DNA from: Tetradesmus obliquus
Taxonomy: Eukaryota > Chlorophyta > Chlorophyceae > Sphaeropleales > Scenedesmaceae
DNA: 64,000 bases
Direction: 5' to 3'
Assembly: GCA_030272155.1 (NCBI GenBank)
Contig: CP126200.1
Coordinates: forward strand, 3,038,001 to 3,102,000
Shown here in pieces: positions 1 to 10,513 of the stretch. The notes beneath the pieces were generated by a model. It saw only the letters and a program-made list of their open reading frames with translations. It was not told the DNA's origin and made no database searches. The number at the start of each line of letters is the position of its first letter. Within the stretch, counting starts at the first letter, position 1. The translations under genes and the position numbers were made by a program.

Positions 1-68
1 GTAGGTGATGGCAGCCACAGCAAGGTGCCAGGGCAGCACTTGTTGCGCGCAACTTGTGTGCACTCTGT

Positions 69-1999
69 CTACCTGAAAGGGAATGGTGCATACAGGCCAG
101 CATTGTCAATGACTGCCTGGTAGGTGTATGGCAAGCTGTCCACATCAGCCTGGATTGAAGCAGGCTGTACATCATAGAACAACTGCTCCAGCTTATCCTG
201 GCACTGCTGCGGGGTCGGCTTGCCCGGCCACAAGCTGCGGCGCCATGCCTGCAGTGCCTGGCTCAGGTATGCATGCACATGCTCGACCACCTTGTGCAGA
301 TCAGGACTGAGGGGACACAGGGCAAACCTGTGGTCTTTCGACCAGATGCCGTGCTCGTCCAGCTTGGCACGCGCGTGTGCGCTGTCGTTGTCACTGGACA
401 ACAGCCAGATGGGCTCCTCTCCTGGGTTCTGCTGCGTGTACGCCTGCCACAGCTCGTGCAGCCTCTCACGCAGATCCCGGATGCAATCCTCATACTCATC
501 TGCTGTCATGCCCTTTGCTGGCTCACCCTTTCTGGTCTGCAGGCACAGGGCAGGTTGCAGGCAGCACACCACCAGCAGCAAAACCCGTGGGCAGGCCAAA
601 GGGGTGTTTCAGCAATGAAGCCCAGCAGAGGTGGAGGCCAGGTTTAAACCACATGCTGCTTGAGAGCCATGCAGCCTACAGCAGCAGCAAGCAGTGCTTT
701 ACATGCAGGTGCAAGAACAGCAAGCATGTCAGACTGCTGGCACTGCAAACCGTGTCACGCGGGGACGCTTGCTTCAAGTGTCATGTGTGCAGCAAGAAGG
801 GCAGCAAGTACGAGAAGCAGCTGTATGCTTTGCTGAACAGCAACGCAGCTGTCACCGCATACGCTGTGGAGGCAGTGGCTATGGGCAGGAAGATACAGCT
901 GCAGATACCTAACAGCAAGCAGGGGCTGTGGCTGAACAGGCACAGATGGGATGCAGTGCTGCTGCAGCCGGATAGCTTGCTGATTGAGGTGCAAGGAGAG
1001 CAGCACATAGACAAGGAGGACGGCAAGCGCAACAACAGGGGTGACACACTAGCAGACAGGCAGGCCAAGGACCAGGCATTGGCAGATGCAGCGCTGGCCG
1101 ACGGTTTCAGTGTGCTGTGGCTGCACCCAGGTGCTGCAGATGATGTGCGGGGCCGCGCCAGGCGCTGGGCAGCAGCTGTGCAGGTGGCGCTGGAGCATGT
1201 TGCTGCCAAGCAGCGCCCCAAGCTGTTCAAGGCCTGAACTCACCCGGTAATCACAGCCGTCTCTGTCTGCTGCCATGCCGCTTGTGCCAGTGAAGAATTT
1301 GATCCACACAGGACCCAGCAGGTAGTTGACGCCAATGATGTACTTCAGCTTTGCCGCGCTGTTGTTGTAGCGGGGCACAGGTGTGCGCCAGTGCCAGTCC
1401 TCTTCACCAGCACTGAACCAGCCCATGTAGGATTCCTTGCTCAAGCAGATCACCTTCTCATCCACCCACACCACAGCAGCCTTGTCAGCTTGCAGCCGCG
1501 CCTTATTTTCTGCGCTGACGTCGATTCTGCTCTGCCTGTGCTGGTCATCCAGGTAGGCCCTGTCGCGCACAACCCCATACTTAAAGCGGGGGTCAAACTC
1601 CTTGAGGTTGTTGGTCAGGGTCTCCGGAGTGATGCCGGCGCCCGTCACGATGTTGTGCACCACCGCGCTCTCAGCAATCAGCTGCTCCGCTGAGGTGTAC
1701 GGACCCTGCCTGCCGGCCAACCACCAGTTGCGGGCCTCGACATAGCAAGCAGTTACCTGCCGCTCTGTCAAAACCTTGTGGCGCCCGCTGCTGTGGGCGC
1801 AACCCTCAACCACGCCGTCGTCACCCAGGCGTGGGCCCCATATTTCAACGTATTCACCGGGGTTGCTGGGCAGGTCGTAGTGTGCAGCTTGCAGGCGCTT
1901 GCGGAACTCTGCTGTGGCGTCAACTAGATTACCAGAACTTGCCCTCCAGGCAAGGCCAGCAGTGTATTGGTAGACTGGTGGATAGGTCATATGCTGCAT
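69..1999 (-). CDS. Tc1/mariner-like DDE transposase, copy 1 (two exons)
   Basis: Predicted exons are 1999-1244 and 536-69 on the minus strand, giving 407 aa. The intron (1243-537, 707 nt) has donor GTGAGT and acceptor CTGCAG, and both sides are phase 0. Exon 1 carries an N-terminal region expected to bind DNA and the first acidic site in VWVDEK (D180). Exon 2 carries SSDNDSAH (D301) and SPDLHKVVEHVHAYL (E337). D301 and E337 are separated by 35 residues, close to the DD34E spacing of Tc1-type enzymes, and the C-terminus ends in a QAVID motif much like those transposases. Neither exon alone has the whole triad, so splicing is needed for an active enzyme. The intron is filled on the other strand by the nuclease exon at 543-1237. 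The family call rests on motifs only. Confidence 0.8.
543..1237 (+). CDS. Vsr/PD-(D/E)xK-like nuclease, last exon only (5' exons lie left of the window)
   Basis: This is the terminal exon of the nuclease described in full at 3150-4919. Its two 5' exons should lie beyond the left edge, because the gene starts in the preceding part of the cargo. The exon begins right after CTGCAG (537-542) and ends with TGA at 1235-1237. It therefore sits inside the transposase intron 537-1243 with 6 nt left on each side. An internal ATG at 653 would give a 194-aa protein that keeps the Cys cluster and nuclease core but loses the AT-hook-like stretch. Confidence 0.6.
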
Positions 2000-2182
2000 G
2001 TATCACGCCGAACCCTAGTTAGTACTGAACCTTGGACATGTGGCGTGTTGGTGCTCATTGTGCATGGACGGGGGCAGCACTCTGAGGCGGGCACAGTAGC
2101 GCAGCCCTGAGTTGATTGGCTACATCACATTTAAAATGCAATGCTGCGCTGCGATGCTACAGCATTAAATTGTATTTTGCCT

Positions 2183-2897
2183 CACTGGGTCTAGTAAAGA
2201 ATCTCGCGCCATATATGCAGGGATGTAGCCAAGATCCCTATGCATCTATTGGCGTGCTCAATTGATGCGCTGCATGCGTGTGTGCTCTGGAAAACGAGTT
2301 TACGTATGTCCCTCCTCGCAGTTAAAAACGGCGGGGATAGGCAGGTTTTGCTGCGGCTGCGCTGCTTCGAGTGACACATAAAAATATGGAATGTGTTTGC
2401 ATGCAGCAGCAGGGCTGGCTGTGTGTTGTGTGTGGCGATCCAGGGCTGTGATGCGCTTGCCATGCCAAAGTGAACTCGTGATGCTTGCCCTGCTTGATTG
2501 AGCTGAGTGCCGAAAACATGTTTTCTGAGTATCGAGATTTTGGTTGTGTTGCTGTTGTGAGGCGTGCTGCAGCAGCAGCCCAGCTTGTTCACCTGATGCC
2601 TGCAAATAGCTCCTGTGGCCTTGCTGTGCTGCTGCGTGCTGATGAGAGCCCTGTGCCACGGGGGGGTTTCGATGCTATTGTGTGGTGCAAGTGTGGGTGT
2701 AAAACAGGCGTCACTGAGGGGTGTCACCAGCAGCAGCAGCAGGCAGCAGGTTGGCAGTGTCTGCATTGGCCCTGTTCAAGGCTTCATTGTGTGCTCAAGG
2801 TAACCACGATTATACATACGAAGCTGCGTTGGATAGTATTGCGGCCGTGCGCAACAGGCTGCATGTGAACGTGTGAGATTCTTTTCTCGACCCAGTG
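2183..2897. mobile_element. 715-bp segment with 23-bp terminal inverted repeats (MITE-like), copy 1
   Basis: The left end (2183-2205) starts CACTGGGTC and the right end (2875-2897) finishes GACCCAGTG. The two 23-nt arms are inverted copies with two mismatches, and a further ATGCAG is shared a little inward. The interior has no frame I believe to be a gene. The flanks (GCCT before, AAGC after) show no target-site duplication. Because the whole array ends exactly at this right terminus at 13943, the inverted repeat is probably a real transposon end. Whether the transposase encoded alongside acts on it is unknown. Confidence 0.75.
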
Positions 2898-3149
2898 AAG
2901 CAGCACCACTTTTGGGGCCCCGGTTTAGGGCGCAAGTTGTCAGTGTGGCACAAGCCTGTAAATTCGTGATATAATTCATGGATGCAGTTCTTCTGTATGT
3001 GCTTAACATACGTGATGCCGCTCAGCGCGACAGCCTTAATACGCACAGCTCTGCCGTGGTGAAGTTCCAGTGCAGGCAGTTTCCCTGTGGACCTCGCGAT
3101 ATTCGCCTCTTCGCCTGTCTGCTTCCGCCCAATTTACAATCGAAATCGA
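2898..3149. promoter_or_regulatory. Upstream region of the nuclease gene within each cargo
   Basis: About 250 bp lie between the TIR segment and the nuclease start. I see no strong TATA box. The AT-rich stretch ATATAATTC near 2969 is the nearest candidate. The same sequence recurs 3682 and 7364 bp downstream. No promoter element can be assigned firmly. Confidence 0.25.
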
Positions 3150-4919
3150 ATGAGTGGTCACGCCGGAGCATTGCCGCAGCAAGCAGCCTCCGCAATGACA
3201 ACAGCGGAGCCCGGGATGTCAACACCGGTGAGCTGCTGTTGCTGCCCGGGCGCTCGTTGTGCTGCCATAACAATCAATCATGTGAGCAGTATATTAATAA
3301 GGATTGATCAGCTGCGCGTATATCAGCAGCACCGCGGCCGTGCTCCGCAGTTTGACCATGAAGCAGCAGCTGTCTCCCTGCAGCCACAGCTTGCTGCACT
3401 ACAACACCAAGGAACGCCTTGACAGCCAAACTTGCGTGCCCAAATAATCAAAATACACTTCTTCATGCTACAAATGCTTCTGCTGCTTGCAGGGCATGCT
3501 TGAACTGCAGCCAGAAAGCCAACAACCTTGCAGCAGCAGCAGTACGAGCCAGCAGTGCGGCTCTGGCTGCCAGCACCACATGGAGACCAGGAGGAAAGGC
3601 AAAGCAGCCAACAAAGGTATGCTTATACTACAGCATATATTGTGCTTCACAACTAGAATAGCAGCTGCTGTGCATCTCAGCTGTAGGTGATGGCAGCCAC
3701 AGCAAGGTGCCAGGGCAGCACTTGTTGCGCGCAACTTGTGTGCACTCTGTCTACCTGAAAGGGAATGGTGCATACAGGCCAGCATTGTCAATGACTGCCT
3801 GGTAGGTGTATGGCAAGCTGTCCACATCAGCCTGGATTGAAGCAGGCTGTACATCATAGAACAACTGCTCCAGCTTATCCTGGCACTGCTGCGGGGTCGG
3901 CTTGCCCGGCCACAAGCTGCGGCGCCATGCCTGCAGTGCCTGGCTCAGGTATGCATGCACATGCTCGACCACCTTGTGCAGATCAGGACTGAGGGGACAC
4001 AGGGCAAACCTGTGGTCTTTCGACCAGATGCCGTGCTCGTCCAGCTTGGCACGCGCGTGTGCGCTGTCGTTGTCACTGGACAACAGCCAGATGGGCTCCT
4101 CTCCTGGGTTCTGCTGCGTGTACGCCTGCCACAGCTCGTGCAGCCTCTCACGCAGATCCCGGATGCAATCCTCATACTCATCTGCTGTCATGCCCTTTGC
4201 TGGCTCACCCTTTCTGGTCTGCAGGCACAGGGCAGGTTGCAGGCAGCACACCACCAGCAGCAAAACCCGTGGGCAGGCCAAAGGGGTGTTTCAGCAATGA
4301 AGCCCAGCAGAGGTGGAGGCCAGGTTTAAACCACATGCTGCTTGAGAGCCATGCAGCCTACAGCAGCAGCAAGCAGTGCTTTACATGCAGGTGCAAGAAC
4401 AGCAAGCATGTCAGACTGCTGGCACTGCAAACCGTGTCACGCGGGGACGCTTGCTTCAAGTGTCATGTGTGCAGCAAGAAGGGCAGCAAGTACGAGAAGC
4501 AGCTGTATGCTTTGCTGAACAGCAACGCAGCTGTCACCGCATACGCTGTGGAGGCAGTGGCTATGGGCAGGAAGATACAGCTGCAGATACCTAACAGCAA
4601 GCAGGGGCTGTGGCTGAACAGGCACAGATGGGATGCAGTGCTGCTGCAGCCGGATAGCTTGCTGATTGAGGTGCAAGGAGAGCAGCACATAGACAAGGAG
4701 GACGGCAAGCGCAACAACAGGGGTGACACACTAGCAGACAGGCAGGCCAAGGACCAGGCATTGGCAGATGCAGCGCTGGCCGACGGTTTCAGTGTGCTGT
4801 GGCTGCACCCAGGTGCTGCAGATGATGTGCGGGGCCGCGCCAGGCGCTGGGCAGCAGCTGTGCAGGTGGCGCTGGAGCATGTTGCTGCCAAGCAGCGCCC
4901 CAAGCTGTTCAAGGCCTGA
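3150..4919 (+). CDS. Vsr/PD-(D/E)xK-like nuclease with Cys cluster and AT-hook-like motif (three exons), complete copy
   Basis: Proposed exons are 3150-3227, 3493-3616 and 4225-4919, giving 298 aa. Donors are GTGAGC and GTATGC; acceptors are TTGCAG and CTGCAG. Phases 0 and 1 agree across both junctions. In order: a basic Gln/Ser/Cys-rich N-terminus with ETRRKGK, an AT-hook-like KPVGRPKG (about 81-88), a Cys cluster (C119, C122, C124, C144, C147, C150), then a compact nuclease-like core with E158 in KYEKQL, D204 in RWDAVLL and E216/Q218/H222 in IEVQGEQH, followed by GFSVLWL. This pattern resembles Vsr, DUF559 and EDxHD homing-type endonucleases. Intron 2 (3617-4224) contains transposase exon 2 on the other strand. 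The last exon is well supported; the two small 5' exons rest on splice signals and phase. Alternatively the protein may start at the internal ATG 4335. Confidence 0.6.
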
Positions 4920-5681
4920 ACTCACCCGGTAATCACAGCCGTCTCTGTCTGCTGCCATGCCGCTTGTGCCAGTGAAGAATTTGATCCACACAGGACCCAG
5001 CAGGTAGTTGACGCCAATGATGTACTTCAGCTTTGCCGCGCTGTTGTTGTAGCGGGGCACAGGTGTGCGCCAGTGCCAGTCCTCTTCACCAGCACTGAAC
5101 CAGCCCATGTAGGATTCCTTGCTCAAGCAGATCACCTTCTCATCCACCCACACCACAGCAGCCTTGTCAGCTTGCAGCCGCGCCTTATTTTCTGCGCTGA
5201 CGTCGATTCTGCTCTGCCTGTGCTGGTCATCCAGGTAGGCCCTGTCGCGCACAACCCCATACTTAAAGCGGGGGTCAAACTCCTTGAGGTTGTTGGTCAG
5301 GGTCTCCGGAGTGATGCCGGCGCCCGTCACGATGTTGTGCACCACCGCGCTCTCAGCAATCAGCTGCTCCGCTGAGGTGTACGGACCCTGCCTGCCGGCC
5401 AACCACCAGTTGCGGGCCTCGACATAGCAAGCAGTTACCTGCCGCTCTGTCAAAACCTTGTGGCGCCCGCTGCTGTGGGCGCAACCCTCAACCACGCCGT
5501 CGTCACCCAGGCGTGGGCCCCATATTTCAACGTATTCACCGGGGTTGCTGGGCAGGTCGTAGTGTGCAGCTTGCAGGCGCTTGCGGAACTCTGCTGTGGC
5601 GTCAACTAGATTACCAGAACTTGCCCTCCAGGCAAGGCCAGCAGTGTATTGGTAGACTGGTGGATAGGTCATATGCTGCAT
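3751..5681 (-). CDS. Tc1/mariner-like DDE transposase, copy 2
   Basis: Same protein as the copy at 69-1999. Exons are 5681-4926 and 4218-3751; the intron is 4925-4219. It is convergent with the nuclease gene 3150-4919. Exon 2 lies wholly inside nuclease intron 3617-4224, and the nuclease's last exon lies wholly inside this gene's intron. The unspliced transcripts overlap in antisense over about 1.2 kb, but the predicted spliced mRNAs share no complementary sequence. The frame is intact and I see no lesion. Confidence 0.8.
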
Positions 5682-5864
5682 GTATCACGCCGAACCCTAG
5701 TTAGTACTGAACCTTGGACATGTGGCGTGTTGGTGCTCATTGTGCATGGACGGGGGCAGCACTCTGAGGCGGGCACAGTAGCGCAGCCCTGAGTTGATTG
5801 GCTACATCACATTTAAAATGCAATGCTGCGCTGCGATGCTACAGCATTAAATTGTATTTTGCCT

Positions 5865-6579
5865 CACTGGGTCTAGTAAAGAATCTCGCGCCATATATGC
5901 AGGGATGTAGCCAAGATCCCTATGCATCTATTGGCGTGCTCAATTGATGCGCTGCATGCGTGTGTGCTCTGGAAAACGAGTTTACGTATGTCCCTCCTCG
6001 CAGTTAAAAACGGCGGGGATAGGCAGGTTTTGCTGCGGCTGCGCTGCTTCGAGTGACACATAAAAATATGGAATGTGTTTGCATGCAGCAGCAGGGCTGG
6101 CTGTGTGTTGTGTGTGGCGATCCAGGGCTGTGATGCGCTTGCCATGCCAAAGTGAACTCGTGATGCTTGCCCTGCTTGATTGAGCTGAGTGCCGAAAACA
6201 TGTTTTCTGAGTATCGAGATTTTGGTTGTGTTGCTGTTGTGAGGCGTGCTGCAGCAGCAGCCCAGCTTGTTCACCTGATGCCTGCAAATAGCTCCTGTGG
6301 CCTTGCTGTGCTGCTGCGTGCTGATGAGAGCCCTGTGCCACGGGGGGGTTTCGATGCTATTGTGTGGTGCAAGTGTGGGTGTAAAACAGGCGTCACTGAG
6401 GGGTGTCACCAGCAGCAGCAGCAGGCAGCAGGTTGGCAGTGTCTGCATTGGCCCTGTTCAAGGCTTCATTGTGTGCTCAAGGTAACCACGATTATACATA
6501 CGAAGCTGCGTTGGATAGTATTGCGGCCGTGCGCAACAGGCTGCATGTGAACGTGTGAGATTCTTTTCTCGACCCAGTG
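5865..6579. mobile_element. 715-bp TIR-bounded segment, copy 2
   Basis: Copy of the segment at 2183-2897, with arms at 5865-5887 and 6557-6579. It lies between the transposase start of one cargo and the nuclease upstream region of the next. Such directly repeated flanking segments are the natural sites for unequal recombination that would expand the array. Confidence 0.75.
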
Positions 6580-6831
6580 AAGCAGCACCACTTTTGGGGC
6601 CCCGGTTTAGGGCGCAAGTTGTCAGTGTGGCACAAGCCTGTAAATTCGTGATATAATTCATGGATGCAGTTCTTCTGTATGTGCTTAACATACGTGATGC
6701 CGCTCAGCGCGACAGCCTTAATACGCACAGCTCTGCCGTGGTGAAGTTCCAGTGCAGGCAGTTTCCCTGTGGACCTCGCGATATTCGCCTCTTCGCCTGT
6801 CTGCTTCCGCCCAATTTACAATCGAAATCGA

Positions 6832-8601
6832 ATGAGTGGTCACGCCGGAGCATTGCCGCAGCAAGCAGCCTCCGCAATGACAACAGCGGAGCCCGGGATG
6901 TCAACACCGGTGAGCTGCTGTTGCTGCCCGGGCGCTCGTTGTGCTGCCATAACAATCAATCATGTGAGCAGTATATTAATAAGGATTGATCAGCTGCGCG
7001 TATATCAGCAGCACCGCGGCCGTGCTCCGCAGTTTGACCATGAAGCAGCAGCTGTCTCCCTGCAGCCACAGCTTGCTGCACTACAACACCAAGGAACGCC
7101 TTGACAGCCAAACTTGCGTGCCCAAATAATCAAAATACACTTCTTCATGCTACAAATGCTTCTGCTGCTTGCAGGGCATGCTTGAACTGCAGCCAGAAAG
7201 CCAACAACCTTGCAGCAGCAGCAGTACGAGCCAGCAGTGCGGCTCTGGCTGCCAGCACCACATGGAGACCAGGAGGAAAGGCAAAGCAGCCAACAAAGGT
7301 ATGCTTATACTACAGCATATATTGTGCTTCACAACTAGAATAGCAGCTGCTGTGCATCTCAGCTGTAGGTGATGGCAGCCACAGCAAGGTGCCAGGGCAG
7401 CACTTGTTGCGCGCAACTTGTGTGCACTCTGTCTACCTGAAAGGGAATGGTGCATACAGGCCAGCATTGTCAATGACTGCCTGGTAGGTGTATGGCAAGC
7501 TGTCCACATCAGCCTGGATTGAAGCAGGCTGTACATCATAGAACAACTGCTCCAGCTTATCCTGGCACTGCTGCGGGGTCGGCTTGCCCGGCCACAAGCT
7601 GCGGCGCCATGCCTGCAGTGCCTGGCTCAGGTATGCATGCACATGCTCGACCACCTTGTGCAGATCAGGACTGAGGGGACACAGGGCAAACCTGTGGTCT
7701 TTCGACCAGATGCCGTGCTCGTCCAGCTTGGCACGCGCGTGTGCGCTGTCGTTGTCACTGGACAACAGCCAGATGGGCTCCTCTCCTGGGTTCTGCTGCG
7801 TGTACGCCTGCCACAGCTCGTGCAGCCTCTCACGCAGATCCCGGATGCAATCCTCATACTCATCTGCTGTCATGCCCTTTGCTGGCTCACCCTTTCTGGT
7901 CTGCAGGCACAGGGCAGGTTGCAGGCAGCACACCACCAGCAGCAAAACCCGTGGGCAGGCCAAAGGGGTGTTTCAGCAATGAAGCCCAGCAGAGGTGGAG
8001 GCCAGGTTTAAACCACATGCTGCTTGAGAGCCATGCAGCCTACAGCAGCAGCAAGCAGTGCTTTACATGCAGGTGCAAGAACAGCAAGCATGTCAGACTG
8101 CTGGCACTGCAAACCGTGTCACGCGGGGACGCTTGCTTCAAGTGTCATGTGTGCAGCAAGAAGGGCAGCAAGTACGAGAAGCAGCTGTATGCTTTGCTGA
8201 ACAGCAACGCAGCTGTCACCGCATACGCTGTGGAGGCAGTGGCTATGGGCAGGAAGATACAGCTGCAGATACCTAACAGCAAGCAGGGGCTGTGGCTGAA
8301 CAGGCACAGATGGGATGCAGTGCTGCTGCAGCCGGATAGCTTGCTGATTGAGGTGCAAGGAGAGCAGCACATAGACAAGGAGGACGGCAAGCGCAACAAC
8401 AGGGGTGACACACTAGCAGACAGGCAGGCCAAGGACCAGGCATTGGCAGATGCAGCGCTGGCCGACGGTTTCAGTGTGCTGTGGCTGCACCCAGGTGCTG
8501 CAGATGATGTGCGGGGCCGCGCCAGGCGCTGGGCAGCAGCTGTGCAGGTGGCGCTGGAGCATGTTGCTGCCAAGCAGCGCCCCAAGCTGTTCAAGGCCTG
8601 A
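6832..8601 (+). CDS. Vsr/PD-(D/E)xK-like nuclease, complete copy
   Basis: Copy of the gene at 3150-4919, with exons 6832-6909, 7175-7298 and 7907-8601. The open frame is unchanged. It interlocks with the transposase at 7433-9363 in the same way. Confidence 0.6.
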
Positions 8602-9363
8602 ACTCACCCGGTAATCACAGCCGTCTCTGTCTGCTGCCATGCCGCTTGTGCCAGTGAAGAATTTGATCCACACAGGACCCAGCAGGTAGTTGACGCCAAT
8701 GATGTACTTCAGCTTTGCCGCGCTGTTGTTGTAGCGGGGCACAGGTGTGCGCCAGTGCCAGTCCTCTTCACCAGCACTGAACCAGCCCATGTAGGATTCC
8801 TTGCTCAAGCAGATCACCTTCTCATCCACCCACACCACAGCAGCCTTGTCAGCTTGCAGCCGCGCCTTATTTTCTGCGCTGACGTCGATTCTGCTCTGCC
8901 TGTGCTGGTCATCCAGGTAGGCCCTGTCGCGCACAACCCCATACTTAAAGCGGGGGTCAAACTCCTTGAGGTTGTTGGTCAGGGTCTCCGGAGTGATGCC
9001 GGCGCCCGTCACGATGTTGTGCACCACCGCGCTCTCAGCAATCAGCTGCTCCGCTGAGGTGTACGGACCCTGCCTGCCGGCCAACCACCAGTTGCGGGCC
9101 TCGACATAGCAAGCAGTTACCTGCCGCTCTGTCAAAACCTTGTGGCGCCCGCTGCTGTGGGCGCAACCCTCAACCACGCCGTCGTCACCCAGGCGTGGGC
9201 CCCATATTTCAACGTATTCACCGGGGTTGCTGGGCAGGTCGTAGTGTGCAGCTTGCAGGCGCTTGCGGAACTCTGCTGTGGCGTCAACTAGATTACCAGA
9301 ACTTGCCCTCCAGGCAAGGCCAGCAGTGTATTGGTAGACTGGTGGATAGGTCATATGCTGCAT
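7433..9363 (-). CDS. Tc1/mariner-like DDE transposase, copy 3
   Basis: Exons 9363-8608 and 7900-7433 encode the same 407-aa product as the other copies, with the D/D/E residues intact. The intron 8607-7901 is occupied on the plus strand by the nuclease exon 7907-8601. Confidence 0.8.
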
Positions 9364-9546
9364 GTATCACGCCGAACCCTAGTTAGTACTGAACCTTGGA
9401 CATGTGGCGTGTTGGTGCTCATTGTGCATGGACGGGGGCAGCACTCTGAGGCGGGCACAGTAGCGCAGCCCTGAGTTGATTGGCTACATCACATTTAAAA
9501 TGCAATGCTGCGCTGCGATGCTACAGCATTAAATTGTATTTTGCCT

Positions 9547-10261
9547 CACTGGGTCTAGTAAAGAATCTCGCGCCATATATGCAGGGATGTAGCCAAGATC
9601 CCTATGCATCTATTGGCGTGCTCAATTGATGCGCTGCATGCGTGTGTGCTCTGGAAAACGAGTTTACGTATGTCCCTCCTCGCAGTTAAAAACGGCGGGG
9701 ATAGGCAGGTTTTGCTGCGGCTGCGCTGCTTCGAGTGACACATAAAAATATGGAATGTGTTTGCATGCAGCAGCAGGGCTGGCTGTGTGTTGTGTGTGGC
9801 GATCCAGGGCTGTGATGCGCTTGCCATGCCAAAGTGAACTCGTGATGCTTGCCCTGCTTGATTGAGCTGAGTGCCGAAAACATGTTTTCTGAGTATCGAG
9901 ATTTTGGTTGTGTTGCTGTTGTGAGGCGTGCTGCAGCAGCAGCCCAGCTTGTTCACCTGATGCCTGCAAATAGCTCCTGTGGCCTTGCTGTGCTGCTGCG
10001 TGCTGATGAGAGCCCTGTGCCACGGGGGGGTTTCGATGCTATTGTGTGGTGCAAGTGTGGGTGTAAAACAGGCGTCACTGAGGGGTGTCACCAGCAGCAG
10101 CAGCAGGCAGCAGGTTGGCAGTGTCTGCATTGGCCCTGTTCAAGGCTTCATTGTGTGCTCAAGGTAACCACGATTATACATACGAAGCTGCGTTGGATAG
10201 TATTGCGGCCGTGCGCAACAGGCTGCATGTGAACGTGTGAGATTCTTTTCTCGACCCAGTG
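9547..10261. mobile_element. 715-bp TIR-bounded segment, copy 3
   Basis: Copy of 2183-2897, with inverted arms at 9547-9569 and 10239-10261. No gene or target-site duplication is seen. Confidence 0.75.
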
Positions 10262-10513
10262 AAGCAGCACCACTTTTGGGGCCCCGGTTTAGGGCGCAAG
10301 TTGTCAGTGTGGCACAAGCCTGTAAATTCGTGATATAATTCATGGATGCAGTTCTTCTGTATGTGCTTAACATACGTGATGCCGCTCAGCGCGACAGCCT
10401 TAATACGCACAGCTCTGCCGTGGTGAAGTTCCAGTGCAGGCAGTTTCCCTGTGGACCTCGCGATATTCGCCTCTTCGCCTGTCTGCTTCCGCCCAATTTA
10501 CAATCGAAATCGA

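Noticed and set aside
781..1230. 149-codon minus-strand frame opposite the nuclease exon
   Set aside because: It lies inside the transposase intron and is Ser/Cys/Leu-rich, the mirror of a coding CAG-rich exon; no domain.
2191..2868. Open frames on both strands inside the 715-bp TIR segment (191 aa minus, 127 aa plus)
   Set aside because: They overlap each other, lack any domain or splice extension, and have Cys/His/Gln-rich composition typical of chance frames in CAG-rich DNA.
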